A DNA stretch of 64,000 bases from Cherax quadricarinatus (taxonomy: Eukaryota; Arthropoda; Malacostraca; Decapoda; Parastacidae): NCBI RefSeq assembly GCF_038502225.1, contig NC_091325.1, positions 31,553,107-31,617,106 of the forward strand, read 5' to 3'. This document shows, one piece after another, positions 41,525-51,212 of the stretch. Position 1 is the stretch's first letter. Each line of letters opens with the position of its first letter. Made by a program: the position numbers and the translations under genes. The notes under the pieces were generated by a model. The model did no database searches. It was not told the origin of the DNA and worked only from the letters and a program-made list of their open reading frames with translations.

Positions 41525-42298
41525 GACTCATTGTTGCCTCCCTGTCAGGTATTCTCTGATCCACTCCAGTGCCCTTCCTGTTATTCGCGAGGAATATTGA
41601 GAGGAGCTGTGTCAAAGGCCTTCTTGCAGTCCACGAAGATGCAATCAACCCACCCCTCTCTCTCGTGTCTTACTTCTGTTACTTTATCATAAAACTCCAT
41701 AAGGTTTGTGACACAGGATTTGCCTTCCATAAATCAGTACTGGTTGGCTTGTATACTCTTGTTCTGTTCCAAGTGCTCCAGTGCTCTCCTCCTGATAATC
41801 TTCTCCATGACTCTGCATACTATACACGCCAATTACACTGGTCTATAGTTTAGTGCCTCTTTTCTGTCTCTTTTTTTTTTAAAAAAATGGTAACTACATT
41901 TGCTGTCTTCCATACCTCAGGTAGTTGCCCAGTTTCGAGGGATGTGTTGAAGATTGTGGTTAGTGGCACACACAGCATATCCGCTCCCTCTCTAAGGACT
42001 CAAGGGGAGATGTTGTCCAGTCACATTGACTTTAAGGTATCAATATCCCTTAGCAGCTTCTTCACCTCCTTCTCAGTTTATGTATGTCATCCAACACTTG
42101 TTGGTATAATACTTGTTGGTGTTCCCTTCTGTTTTGTCCACCCAGAGGCCTTCCTGTCTCCACTGTAAATACTTCCTTGAATCTCATGTTGAGCTCCTCA
42201 CATACCTCTTGATCGTTTCTTGTGAGTTCCCCGCCTTCTTTCCTAAGCCTGATCACCTGGTCTTTGACCGTTGTCTTCCTCCTAATGTAACTATACAA
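41525..42298 (-). pseudogene. CR1-E RT N-terminal half, decayed
   Basis: On the minus strand, MYSYIRRKTTVKDQVIRLRK followed by GGELTRNDQEVCEELNMRFK marks the EN-RT linker (42298-42062). Toward 41525, RT blocks are recognisable only in pieces with stops and a T-run (41868-41880). The related plus-strand fragment at 62165-62545 carries the same linker. Confidence 0.6.
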
Positions 42299-42372
42299 CA
42301 GTTTCGAGTCACACTTAACTTTCGAGTCTATGTCGTTTCCGTAATGTTGCTAGGCCTCCTTTCTGTGTCGCT

Positions 42373-43535
42373 CCAGCAGTGGCTGTGTTGATCCAACAGT
42401 AACTGTGTTAATCCAGCTGTAGCTGAGTTGATCCAGCAGTGACTGTGTTGATCCAGCAGTAGCTGTTTTGATCCAGCAGTAGCTGTGTTCATCCAGCAGT
42501 GATTGTATTGATCTAGCAATGACTGTGTTGATCCAGCAGTGGTTGTGTTGATTCAGCAGTAACTGGGTTGATCCATAAGTAGCTGTGTTATCAGCAGCAG
42601 CTTTGTTGATCCAGCAGTAGCCGTGTTGATCCAGCAGTGACTGTGTTGATCTAGCAGTAAATGTGCTGATTCAGCAGTAGCTGTGTTGATCCAGAAGTAG
42701 CTGTGTTGATCCAGCAGTGACTGTGTTGATCCAGCAGTAACTATGTTGATCCAGCAGTAATTGCGTTAATCCAGCTGTAGCTGTGTTGATCCAACAGTGA
42801 CTGTGTTGATCCAGCAGAAGCTGTGTTGATCCAGCAGTGATTGCTTTGATCTAGCAGTGACTGTGTTGATCCAGCAGTAACTGTGTTGATCTAGTAGTAG
42901 CTGTGTTGATCCATCAGTAGCTGTGTTGATCCAGCAGTGACTGTGTTGATCCAGCAGTAGCTGTGTTGATCCAGCAGTAGCTGTGTTGATCCAGCAGTAA
43001 CTGTGTTGATCCAGCAGTAGCTGTGTTGATCCAGCAGTAGCTGTGTTGATCCAGCAGTGACTGTGTTGATCCAGCAATAACTGTGTTGATTCAGCAGTAG
43101 CTGTGTTGATCCAGCAGTGATAGTGTTGATCCAGCAGTAGCTGTGTTGATTCAGCAGTAACTATGGTGATTCAGCAGTAGCTGTGTTGATCCATCAGTAA
43201 CTATGTTGATCCAGCAGTGACTGTGTTGATCGAGCAGTAGCTGTGTTGATCCAACGGTAGCTGTGTTGTTTCAGCAGTAACTGTGTTGATCCAGCAGTGA
43301 CTGTGTAGATCTAGCAGTAGCTGTGTTGATCCAGCAGTAGCTGTGTTGATCCAGCTGTAGCTGTGGTGATCCAGCATTAGCTGTGTTGATCCAGAAGTAG
43401 CTGTGTTGATCCAGGAGTAGCTGTGTTGATCCAAGAGTGGCTGTGTTGATCCAGGAGTGGCTGTGTTGATCCAGCAGTAGATGTGTTGATCCAGCAGTAG
43501 CTGTGTTGATCCAGCAGTGTCAATATTGACCGAGC
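42373..43535. repeat. 20-bp minisatellite, right block
   Basis: The same CTGTGTTGATCCAGCAGTAG unit, with highest regularity at 42900-43120. It ends at TCAATATTGACCGAGC. Confidence 0.95.
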
Positions 43536-43985
43536 TGGAGACACGGCATCACTCTGACCTCCCACTTTATAATACTAATAATTAATTTGAAAAATCACCA
43601 GAATATGAGATACAAGTGTTGATAAAGCAGAGATTAATGAAGAAAGGAGAGTGACTGGAGGAAAATCAGGAGCTCAAGGAGGTTCCCTCGAGAGGGAGAA
43701 CTGAGATGTTTCTGCACTGATGTGGAAAGTTAAATGAAGGATCTTGGCTATGAACTCCATTTTGGTGATAGAGATATTTGATCTATTTCAACATGGTCAA
43801 TTTGAGATCAGTGATCTTTCACAACATCAATAAAAGAACAGTTGTGTCTGTGAATGACGCTTGGAAATTCTGCTCAGACTAAGAAAATACAACACCCATA
43901 AGTGAAGACTGGGGAACTGAAAGTCATATGGCTAATACTTTGCCTCCATCTTGGTTACATAAAACATATGTGGATTCTTTTTGGA
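43536..43985. other. Unassigned region
   Basis: AT-rich, non-repetitive, no coding motif seen. Confidence 0.4.
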
Positions 43986-43989
43986 ATAT

Positions 43990-44395
43990 TTGGAACGATG
44001 CTAACTACTTTAAGATCAAAGAATTGGAGGCAAGAAAAGACCCTATTTCAGGAAAATTCAGCAAACAACGTAGACCACTGGTGCATCCTCATTAGATATT
44101 TCTTCAGCCATATCATTTAAAGTTGGGTCTAATGACAGGCTTTGTAAAGGCGATGGATGGTGAAGGTGCCGGATTTCTTTACCTTAATGGGATATTTAAA
44201 CTGACGGAAAACCTTAGTTCGGAATATTTGTTGGGAAACAAATATATGAACTGTTATCCGATCCAGCTTTCTTATGAAAACTGACTCCACTGACGCTGGC
44301 TGCATGGGAGATTTTCAGACAGGTTGCCCAGAACTTCCTAAGATGCCACAGAACAGATAATTATGTTGGGCTAGTGAAAAACATGACGGAAGTCC
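43990..44395 (+). pseudogene. Fossil of a repetitive 'KLGLMKNFVKAM'-type ORF
   Basis: Frame pieces read LQPYHLKLGLMTGFVKAMDG then EGAGFLYLNGIF, and further on AWEIFRQVAQNFLRCHRTDN then YVGLVKNMTEV. I recognise both as consecutive blocks of an uncharacterised protein family that is highly repetitive in decapods and other invertebrates and is probably mobile-element derived. Stops lie between the blocks, so it is a pseudogene. The family function is unknown to me. Confidence 0.5.
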
Positions 44396-44629
44396 AGTAT
44401 ATAAGTCACTTCTCCGCACATGTGTAGGACTTTTCTCAAGATTTCTGGCTCCTCAAGGGGGGTTCCTTGACGCTGGTGAAGGGCTTTTGATCTATGGAAT
44501 TGGATCTGTGCTCCAGTTCCCTGAACTAAGCCTGAATACCTTCCAACCCCTCAACCCGACAGGCGCTGTATAATCCTATGTGTTTAGCGCTTCCCCATGA
44601 TTATAATAAAAACATAATCAATATTTATG

Positions 44630-44795
44630 GACTGAGCACATAACCTCCAGGCTGAGGGACTGATTATCTCAAAGTCATCCTCATCTTCAGACGCTCTTGT
44701 CTATAGTGCGCTTAAGAATCCACTGGCTGACGAAACGTTTCCGTAATAAAGATTCCAAAGTGCAGTATATTCGTCTCATTCTCTTGCCGGATAAG
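44630..44795 (+). mobile_element. Diverged hammerhead-unit fragment
   Basis: ATTTATGGACTGAGCACATA, then GAGGGACTGATTATCTC, then ...TTAAGAATCCACTGGCTGAC-GAAACGTTTCCGTAATAAAG. The block order matches the 371-bp units (GGACTGA, GAGGGACTGATTACCTC, core, AATAAA). Stem II has decayed. An old single copy. Confidence 0.7.
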
Positions 44796-44894
44796 ACATG
44801 ACTCCCAGAACCATCACTAGATACAACAAATATATACTTTTGCTACAGCTCAAAGTATGACTTACTAAATATTACTGGAATTATCGGCAAAATA

Positions 44895-45106
44895 CAGAGG
44901 TACCTCGGTATACGACCTTAATTAATTCCAGAAGGTTGCTCAAGTGCCGATCTCTTCAAGTACCGAACGAATTTGTTCCCATAAGGACTAATGTAAAGTA
45001 GATTATCCGTTTCAGACCCCCAAAAATGCACTTACAAAATCTCTTACAAAAATACTTTTACATAATTATTCGAGTTGGGAGCTGGACGTATACCGAGGTA
45101 CCACTG
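44895..45106. mobile_element. MITE with TA target sites (pogo/Tigger-like TIRs)
   Basis: A 212-bp element with terminal inverted repeats of about 19 bp: CAGAGGTACCTCGGTATAC at the left, and CAGTGGTACCTCGGTATAC as the reverse complement of the right (one mismatch). It is flanked by TA on both sides (44893-44894 and 45107-45108). TA duplication and a CAGTGGTNCCTCGG-type end fit non-autonomous Tc1/mariner-superfamily elements of the pogo/Tigger type. There is no coding capacity. Confidence 0.85.
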
Positions 45107-45109
45107 TAT

Positions 45110-46222
45110 AACAATTCCTAACACCATTCGTATGCTAGATAATAGAAGTTATACAAGTTCTTGCAGATTTTTTCTGTTCATTATAGAATGATATCACCAA
45201 TGTATCCCAGATGGGAATAAAGACAGTGAGAGAGCCTTCTCTTACATTATCTTTTTTCCCCTAAACTCCTCTCACAAAACTTCAGGTATGAAGACTGCAG
45301 TTAGTCCTAAGCAATAGGCCTTTATATTCTGGCAGCCTACTTATCAGTTGTTTGGTGAAATTGCAGTTGTTGGTAGGAAATATCTTGTGTCCATTAAATA
45401 ACTTCAGTGATTCAAACTTCGAAACCAGCGCTTCCCCTATCTAGTAAATTTATTTTTGTGGTCATCACAAATTTATGAGGAAGAGTTTTCAAATTATTTT
45501 TATATAAGATTATCATCCTTTCTTTAGATTCGGCAGAGTTCAACTCCTGAATTTATGTGTGTATATGATCATTGAACATTTTACTAAATATTGGAACATA
45601 GTCTCGCATGTTGGTCAGGGGTATATACTATGCTCGTTTTTCTACGCAAATTGGCAGCAGTCATGAAAAAATATAAATATAAATGTGAAAATGTTACAAA
45701 ACTGATCGAAAAAATGCGCTGAAAAAAATATATGACAGACATGCAATCCTTAAAGACCAGTTTTTAAATATTTTTTCATTCATGATTGCCATGTTAGTTA
45801 TTGATTACATATAAAAAAGGAAATATGGACTATGTTTTACAAACTAATATACACAAATGAAAATTAAATTGCAAACACAACGTTGACTAATTGCAACTCA
45901 GGACTCTAACCCGAATGAAATTAAAATGATCTTTCATAATTGCTCATTTTCATCAACGTCATTATTATCAGTGTTTTTAAGTTCTACTGGAGAGTAAGTC
46001 AAGGAATTGTTGCACATCTTAATTGATGAGCAATAACAATACATTGCACATGACACCACCAGTAATACAGCTGCAGGAGATATCTTCAGTAGTGCTGTGC
46101 TGGGACACTCATGCAATACTGACAACTCAGACAGAATTAATCTATTTTTTTTAAATCAAATTCCATGTTGTTCACATGTACTTGGTGTTGCTTATCTGAA
46201 GCTCTCCAGGGCATGACCTAGA
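45110..46222. other. Unassigned AT-rich region
   Basis: No coding motif, tandem repeat or RNA gene recognised in about 1.1 kb. The 63-codon minus frame at 45934-46125 has a hydrophobic stretch but no other support. Confidence 0.4.
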
Positions 46223-48262
46223 GATGGGCACGGTGGAGGTGGAGGTGGAGGTGGAGGTGAAGGTGAAGGTGGAGGTGGTGGTGGAGGTTCAGGTGGAGGT
46301 GGACGTGGAAGTGGAGGTGGATGTGGAGGTGGAGGTGGAAGTTCAAGTGGAGGTGGAGGTGGAGGTTCAGGTGGAGGTGGAGGTGGAGGTTCAGGTGGAG
46401 GTGGAGGTGGAGGTGGTGGTGGAGGTTCAGGTGGAGGTGGAGGTGAAGGTTCAGGTGGTGGTGGAGGTTCAGGTGGAGGTGGAGGTTCAGGTGGAGGTGG
46501 AGGTGGAGGTGGAGGTGAAAGTGGTGGTGGAGGTTCAGGTGGAGGTGGAGGTGGAGGTTCAGGTGGTGGTGGAGGTGGAGGTGGAAGTGGAGGTTGAGGT
46601 TCAGGTGGAGGTGGACGTGGAAGTGGAGGTGAATGTGGAGGTGGAGGTGGAAGTTCAAGTGGAGGTGGAGGTGGAGGTGGAGGTGTAGGTTCAGGTGGAG
46701 GTGGAGGTGGTGGTGGAGGTGGAGGTGGTGGTGGAGGTTCAGGTGGAGGTGGAGGTAGAGGTGCAAGTGGAGGTTCAGGTGGAGGTGTAGGTTCAGGTGG
46801 AGGTGGAGGTTCAGGTGAAGGTGGAGGTAGAGGTGTAAGTGGAGGTTGAGGTGGAAGTTCAAGTGGAGGTGGAGGTGGAGGTGGAGGTTCAGGTGGAGGT
46901 GGAGGTGGAGGTTCAGGTGGAGGTGGAGGTGGAGGTGGAGGTGGAGGTTCAGGTGGAGGTGGAGGTTCAGGTGGTGGTGGAGGTTCAGGTGGAGGTGGAG
47001 GTTCAGGTGGAGGTGGAGGTGGAGGTGAAAGTGGTGGTGGAGGTTCAGGTGGAGGTGGAGGTGGAGGTTCAGGTGGTGGTGGAGGTTCAGGTGGAGGTGG
47101 AGGTGCAGGTGGAGGTGGAGGTGGAGGTGGAGGTGAAAGTGGTGGTGGAGGTTCAGGTGGAGGTGGAGGTGGAGGTTCAGGTGGTGGTGGAGGTGGAGGT
47201 GGAGGTGGAGGTTGAGGTTCAGGTGGAGGTGGACGTGGAAGTGGAGGTGAATGTGGAGGTGGAGGTGGAAGTTCAAGTGGAGGTGGAGGTGGAGGTGGAG
47301 GTGGAGGTTCAGGTGGAGGTTCAGGTGGAGGTGGAGGTGGAGGTGGTGGTGGAGGTTCAGGTGGAGGTGGAGGTAGAGGTGCAAGTGGAGGTTCAGGTTG
47401 AGGTGGAGGTTCAGGTGGAGGTGGAGGTTCAGGTGGAGGTGGAGGTAGAGGTGTAAGTGGAGGTTGAGGTGGAGGTGGAGGTGGAGGTTGAGGTGGAGGT
47501 GGAGGTGGAGGTTCAGGTGGAGGTGGAGGTGGAGGTTCAGGTGGAGGTGGAGGTGGAGGTGGAGGTTCAGGTGGAGGTGGAGGTGGAGGTGGAAATGGAG
47601 GTGGAGGTGGAGGTGGAGGTGGAGGTTGAGGTGGAGGTGGAGGTTGAGGTTGAGGTGGAGATGGAGGTGGAGGTGGAGGTGGAGGTGGAGGTTCAGGTGG
47701 AGGTGGAGGTGGAGGTGGAGGTGGAGGTTGAGGTGGAGGTGGAGGTGGAGGTTGAGGTTGAGGTGGAGGTGGAGGTTGAGGTTGAGGCTGAGGTTGAGGT
47801 GGAGGTGGAGGTGGAGGTGGAGGTGGAGGTTGATGTGGACGTGGACGTGGACGTGGACGTGGACGTGGATGCGGAAGTGGACGTGGACGTGGAAGTGGAC
47901 GTGGACGTGGAAGTGGGCGTGGACGTGGAAGTGGACGTGGACGTGGAAGTGGACGTGGACGTGGACGTGGACGTGGAAGTGGACGTGGACGTGGAAGTGG
48001 ACGTGGACGTGGAAGTGGGCGTGGACGTGGACGTGGAAGTGGACGTGGACGTGGAAGTGGAGGTGGGCGTGGAAGTGGACGTGGACGTGGAAGTGGACGT
48101 GGACGTGGAAGTGGACGTGGACGTGGAAGTGGGCGTGGACGTGGAAGTGGACGTGGACGTGGAAGTGGACATGGGCGTGGAAGTGGACGTGGACGTGGAA
48201 GTGGACGTGGAAGTGGACGTGGAAGTGGACGTGGAAGTGGACGTGGGCGTGAAGGTGGAATG
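46223..48262. repeat. (GGAGGT)n hexamer array passing into GGACGT/GGAAGT
   Basis: About 2 kb of GGAGGT-type hexamers with interspersed GGTTCA variants up to about 47830. It then changes abruptly to GGACGTGGACGTGGAAGT units (47832-48252). The plus strand is strongly G-rich with very few C until the CpG-containing block. All frames stay open (684 codons of His/Leu/Val/Asn/Phe on minus) because the hexamer contains no stops. I do not call a protein. Confidence 0.97.
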
Positions 48263-48629
48263 GAAGGCTCAAAAAAGTATTTTATTTATTAATTATCTAC
48301 GTAAGTTCCGTAAAGATCACCGAGAAAGTCTGAGTATCATGGATGTCTTCAATTATTTTCTTGAAAATTTCTTATGCTTATCTTTTCTTCGTGACAGCAT
48401 AAATACCTGACAGTTGGAGACTGTTAGCTCAGGAAGTGATATTACTGTCAGCACTCAAGGTAACCCATCTATAACTCATCTATAGTTTGAAGCAAATAAT
48501 TTTAATATCTGCATCAATGTAAGTAAATATCTATCAGGATCAATCAATTATTTATCAATCCTAACACGCCAACACTGAAACATTATTAAGAATTTCTTGT
48601 CTATATTTCTCATAACTATCGCCGTGTTA
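48263..48629. other. Unassigned region
   Basis: AT-rich, no motif seen. Confidence 0.4.
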
Positions 48630-48705
48630 TTAATTATTATTATTATTACTATTATTTTTATTATTACTATTATTATTATTACTATTATTATTATTATTAT
48701 TATTT
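48630..48705. repeat. (ATT)n microsatellite
   Basis: TTATTATTACTATTATT-type trinucleotide repeat of about 75 bp with a few TAC variants. Confidence 0.9.
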
Positions 48706-48735
48706 AGCACATCCTTCACGGCAGGATGTGCTAAA
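48703..48735. repeat. 13-bp perfect hairpin
   Basis: TTTAGCACATCCT, loop TCACGGC, AGGATGTGCTAAA. Such a stem next to an (ATT)n tract and just downstream of a minus-strand non-LTR fossil could be the 3'-end hairpin of that element. It may equally be incidental. Confidence 0.7.
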
Positions 48736-48749
48736 TACAAATAAGCTGA

Positions 48750-49900
48750 GATCAGAGATCAGCGATGGTTAGGAGTGTGCAGAAGGTAGAGTCAGCAAGG
48801 GTAGTCTGGAGTGCTAAACGAAAAATGTAATAAAAATGGGAGCGGTGACCACGTCGGAGGCAAATTTTGCGTGTACGCTGATAGATAGGACAGTCTAACA
48901 GTAGACTGCGAACTGACAACGGAATTTGATCATTCTCATAGAGTGGGGCTGGTCGCTTCTCCATGAGATACGTCTAACTTCATGAGTGAGGTATGTGTGT
49001 CTGACATGAAGGCGGGAGAGTGTAGTTTCCGAAACACGACAGTAATGATAAGAAGACCAGAAGCTCAGACAAGATATGAAAGAATACAATTTATGTATCA
49101 AATCAGACCATCGTTGTTGCCAACGACTGAGGTCTCAAGAGATTTTTGCAGTAGAGTCCGCCTGCTCGTTGCCTCGAACATGTACATGTCCAGTGTCCCC
49201 GCAGAAAATGATGCCTTTTTTCTTATACTAGAAATGCGGCGCAACCAAAATTATACACAGAGAACGAGAGATGATGAGAAAAAAATTTCTGGATAGCCTG
49301 TAAAGCACTAAAGGGGTGGGAAGGTAGACAGAGATGCAATATGTATAACAACGATGAGAACTGCATATAGCTCAGCTGTGAAAATGATAGCTGAGTCTTG
49401 TAAATGACTTCATACAAATCTGCCCAGAAAAGCTACCGTAAACCCGACACCCTTAGAGGATTTAGAACCAACAGTGTAAATTCCAAAGCAATGAGAATGA
49501 GATCGATGGTGGTTAAGATAAAGTGAGAGAGAGAGGGTAAATATAGCCATCGTATCTAGCACTTTCATAAGGGATTTAACCAGGATAAAACCGAAGCACC
49601 ATGAACCAGCCAATGCAGGAGTTTATACCTTGTGGAGGCTGTGACACGATAAGTAGGTGAAACAGCAAGGAACCTCGAAACAAGCCTCAACGAACATATT
49701 AATGCATGTAGGAACGATAACTTGAACAATGCCTGAGTACAACACCAGAATTCCGCCACAATAAAATGTAACGTTAGTTGCACTTGTGTTCTTTTACTTA
49801 ACATATTGTCGGTAATTCTGCCAACGTTAATACATCTTGCAGACTGTTCTAGTGTGCGCAATGGGTCAGTGGTGCAAGACATCATGGCCTGAAGTACCTG
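48750..49900 (-). pseudogene. Fossil RNase H and C-terminus of a non-LTR element
   Basis: On the minus strand: IYTVGSKSSKGVGFTVAFLG (the RNase H 'yTDGSKss.GvG' start, catalytic Asp replaced by Val), then IFTAELYAVLIV (Glu), then ...SSLVLCV, then the C-terminal block LMEKRPAPLYENDQIPLSVR followed by SLLLDCPIYQRTRK. The end matches the 'C..C..plTv.HlLldCp.y' Cys-His region found after RNase H in jockey/R1-like elements (first Cys changed). Frameshifts and stops throughout. An older insertion than any CR1 copy here. Confidence 0.65.
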
Positions 49901-50317
49901 GTTTATGAATGGTCATATCAAATGTAGTTTTTTTATGAACGTGGAAAAAAAAACCTTGCGACCAAACAAGATTAAAGACATGTAATATAATAGAATTCCC
50001 TTCTGATATAAATTTTGAAGCTAACAAATATGAATGTTATCAGGTCCAGCTGCCGACAGTCGGCAAGCAAAGGTGTTGGCTCAATTTCTCGAAATCTAAA
50101 AGGCGCATTATAAGACTCTACTACGCTAGAAGAAAAATTTAAAAGTGTCATCTCTCTGGCACATCTGGAGGAAAGAAACGTGGGGCACAGATGGAGCTCT
50201 TGAGATATACGGACAAGATGATCTCCAATTGCTGTGGCAAGTTCAGCAGGGTCTGCAATGCCTATACCGACAGCGTCTCTGCCCACGGTCAAGTAGCAGC
50301 TCAGGAACGGTATGCAA
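49901..50317. other. Unassigned region, possibly RT remnant
   Basis: Could hold the upstream RT part of the minus-strand fossil, but I cannot identify its motifs. Confidence 0.3.
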
Positions 50318-50475
50318 TACCGACAAGATGAGAAATAGACACATATGCAACATCTGGGTATCTTTAATGCAGACTTTTCGCCATCCAGTAGCTTCATCAA
50401 TACAAATTCTAGGACATAATTTGAAGACAGTAGAACTGTGTACATAATATGAGGTAATCAGTCACTCAGCCAGGG
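50318..50475 (-). mobile_element. Diverged hammerhead-unit fragment (minus)
   Basis: Starts with the shared leader (CGGTATGCAATACCGACAAG: mini-hairpin GGTATGCAATACC), then AGACACATATGCAACATCTG, then GTATCTTTAATG and the inverted core at about 50374-50400 (TTTTCGCCATCCAGTAGCTT then CATCAAT). GAGGTAATCAGTCACTCAGCC follows. Stem II is imperfect (GCTAC/UGGC). An old single copy. Confidence 0.75.
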
Positions 50476-50913
50476 GGTTGGTGTGAAGAAAACCGTCGTC
50501 GTGAAGAACTTGAAGCACAGACAGGAAGGCTGTACACTGGGAGATCCTGGAGCTCGAGTTGCTCCATAATCTCTGCATCACACGTGAAAATGTTTCGACG
50601 AATGATAGTATTTGGAAGAATAACGGATCCGCAGCAAGGATTGAAGGAAATGTGTTGATGAATATACGTGGAGTATTGTCACTGGTGCAATGAATGGAAA
50701 GATGGCGAATTTGCTGGGCATTTTGCACCATGACAATGCCTACACCACTCATGAAAACATGAAATGAAATGTTCCATCCAACATGGCGAAGGAGTGCCTT
50801 GTAGATACTATGTCCAGGAAGACAGCCTTTCGAAATGTCGGTTGGAGAGTAAAGAATTTAATCCAAGAGGTACATTGATACATGGAGTGTAAGTGCAAAA
50901 TTGTAGACAGCCT
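50476..50913. other. Unassigned region
   Basis: A 96-codon minus frame (50462-50752) has no motif I recognise. Confidence 0.4.
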
Positions 50914-51212
50914 GTACTGTCTGCACAGACAGCCTATGCTGTCTGCCAGCTTAGTTCATATTTCGCTGCATTTAGGTGCTGCCCTCTAGACCTGCCCAGG
51001 TCAGTGGGACGCTGGTCCCACACGCCGACACTCACTCAGCAGCCCAGCAGCAGTCAACAAGTCCCACTAGCTCTCTCCCTCGTGGGCATGGCCCTCCTCG
51101 GCCATGGGCACACAACACTCAAGCCTGTGTACCTGCCACGACTTTACAAATAAAGAAGAACCCTCTGCAGCCCTATAATTGACCCCACGCCACTGCATCA
51201 CCAATAATCTGT
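50914..51212 (+). mobile_element. Left long direct repeat (LTR-like)
   Basis: About 300 bp, repeated at 53201-53526 with moderate divergence. It starts at TAGACAGCCTGTACTGTCTG and contains a GACAGCC...GCTGTC hairpin, the block GGTCCCACACGCC, and AATAAA (51150 region, CAAATAAAG). It is followed by TTGGTGGGGAGGGGTGG, which could serve as a primer-binding region, though I cannot match it to a tRNA. Consistent with an LTR, but a plain segmental duplication is not excluded. Confidence 0.65.

Larger units (their letters stand above)
40536..42372 (-). mobile_element. CR1-like family E, 5'-truncated, inserted in the minisatellite
   Basis: The minus-strand element runs from about 42372 (within the EN-RT linker) to its 3' UTR at 40536 (TACTCACCTAATTGTGATTG region). 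It belongs to a different lineage from CR1-A/B/C: GC-rich and with diverged motif wording. Any target duplication would consist of minisatellite units and cannot be recognised. Confidence 0.8.

Noticed and set aside
39546..43565. Several Gln-His-Ser-Tyr-Cys-Trp repeat 'proteins'
   Set aside because: Produced by the 20-bp minisatellite, which repeats every 60 bp in frame.
46218..48272. A 684-codon open frame of His/Leu/Val/Asn/Phe residues on the minus strand (and Val/Glu or Arg/Trp frames on plus)
   Set aside because: A stop-free hexamer repeat keeps every frame open, and the composition simply mirrors the hexamer.
48703..48735. Rho-independent terminator
   Set aside because: The hairpin resembles one, but the genome is eukaryotic and there is no gene to terminate.
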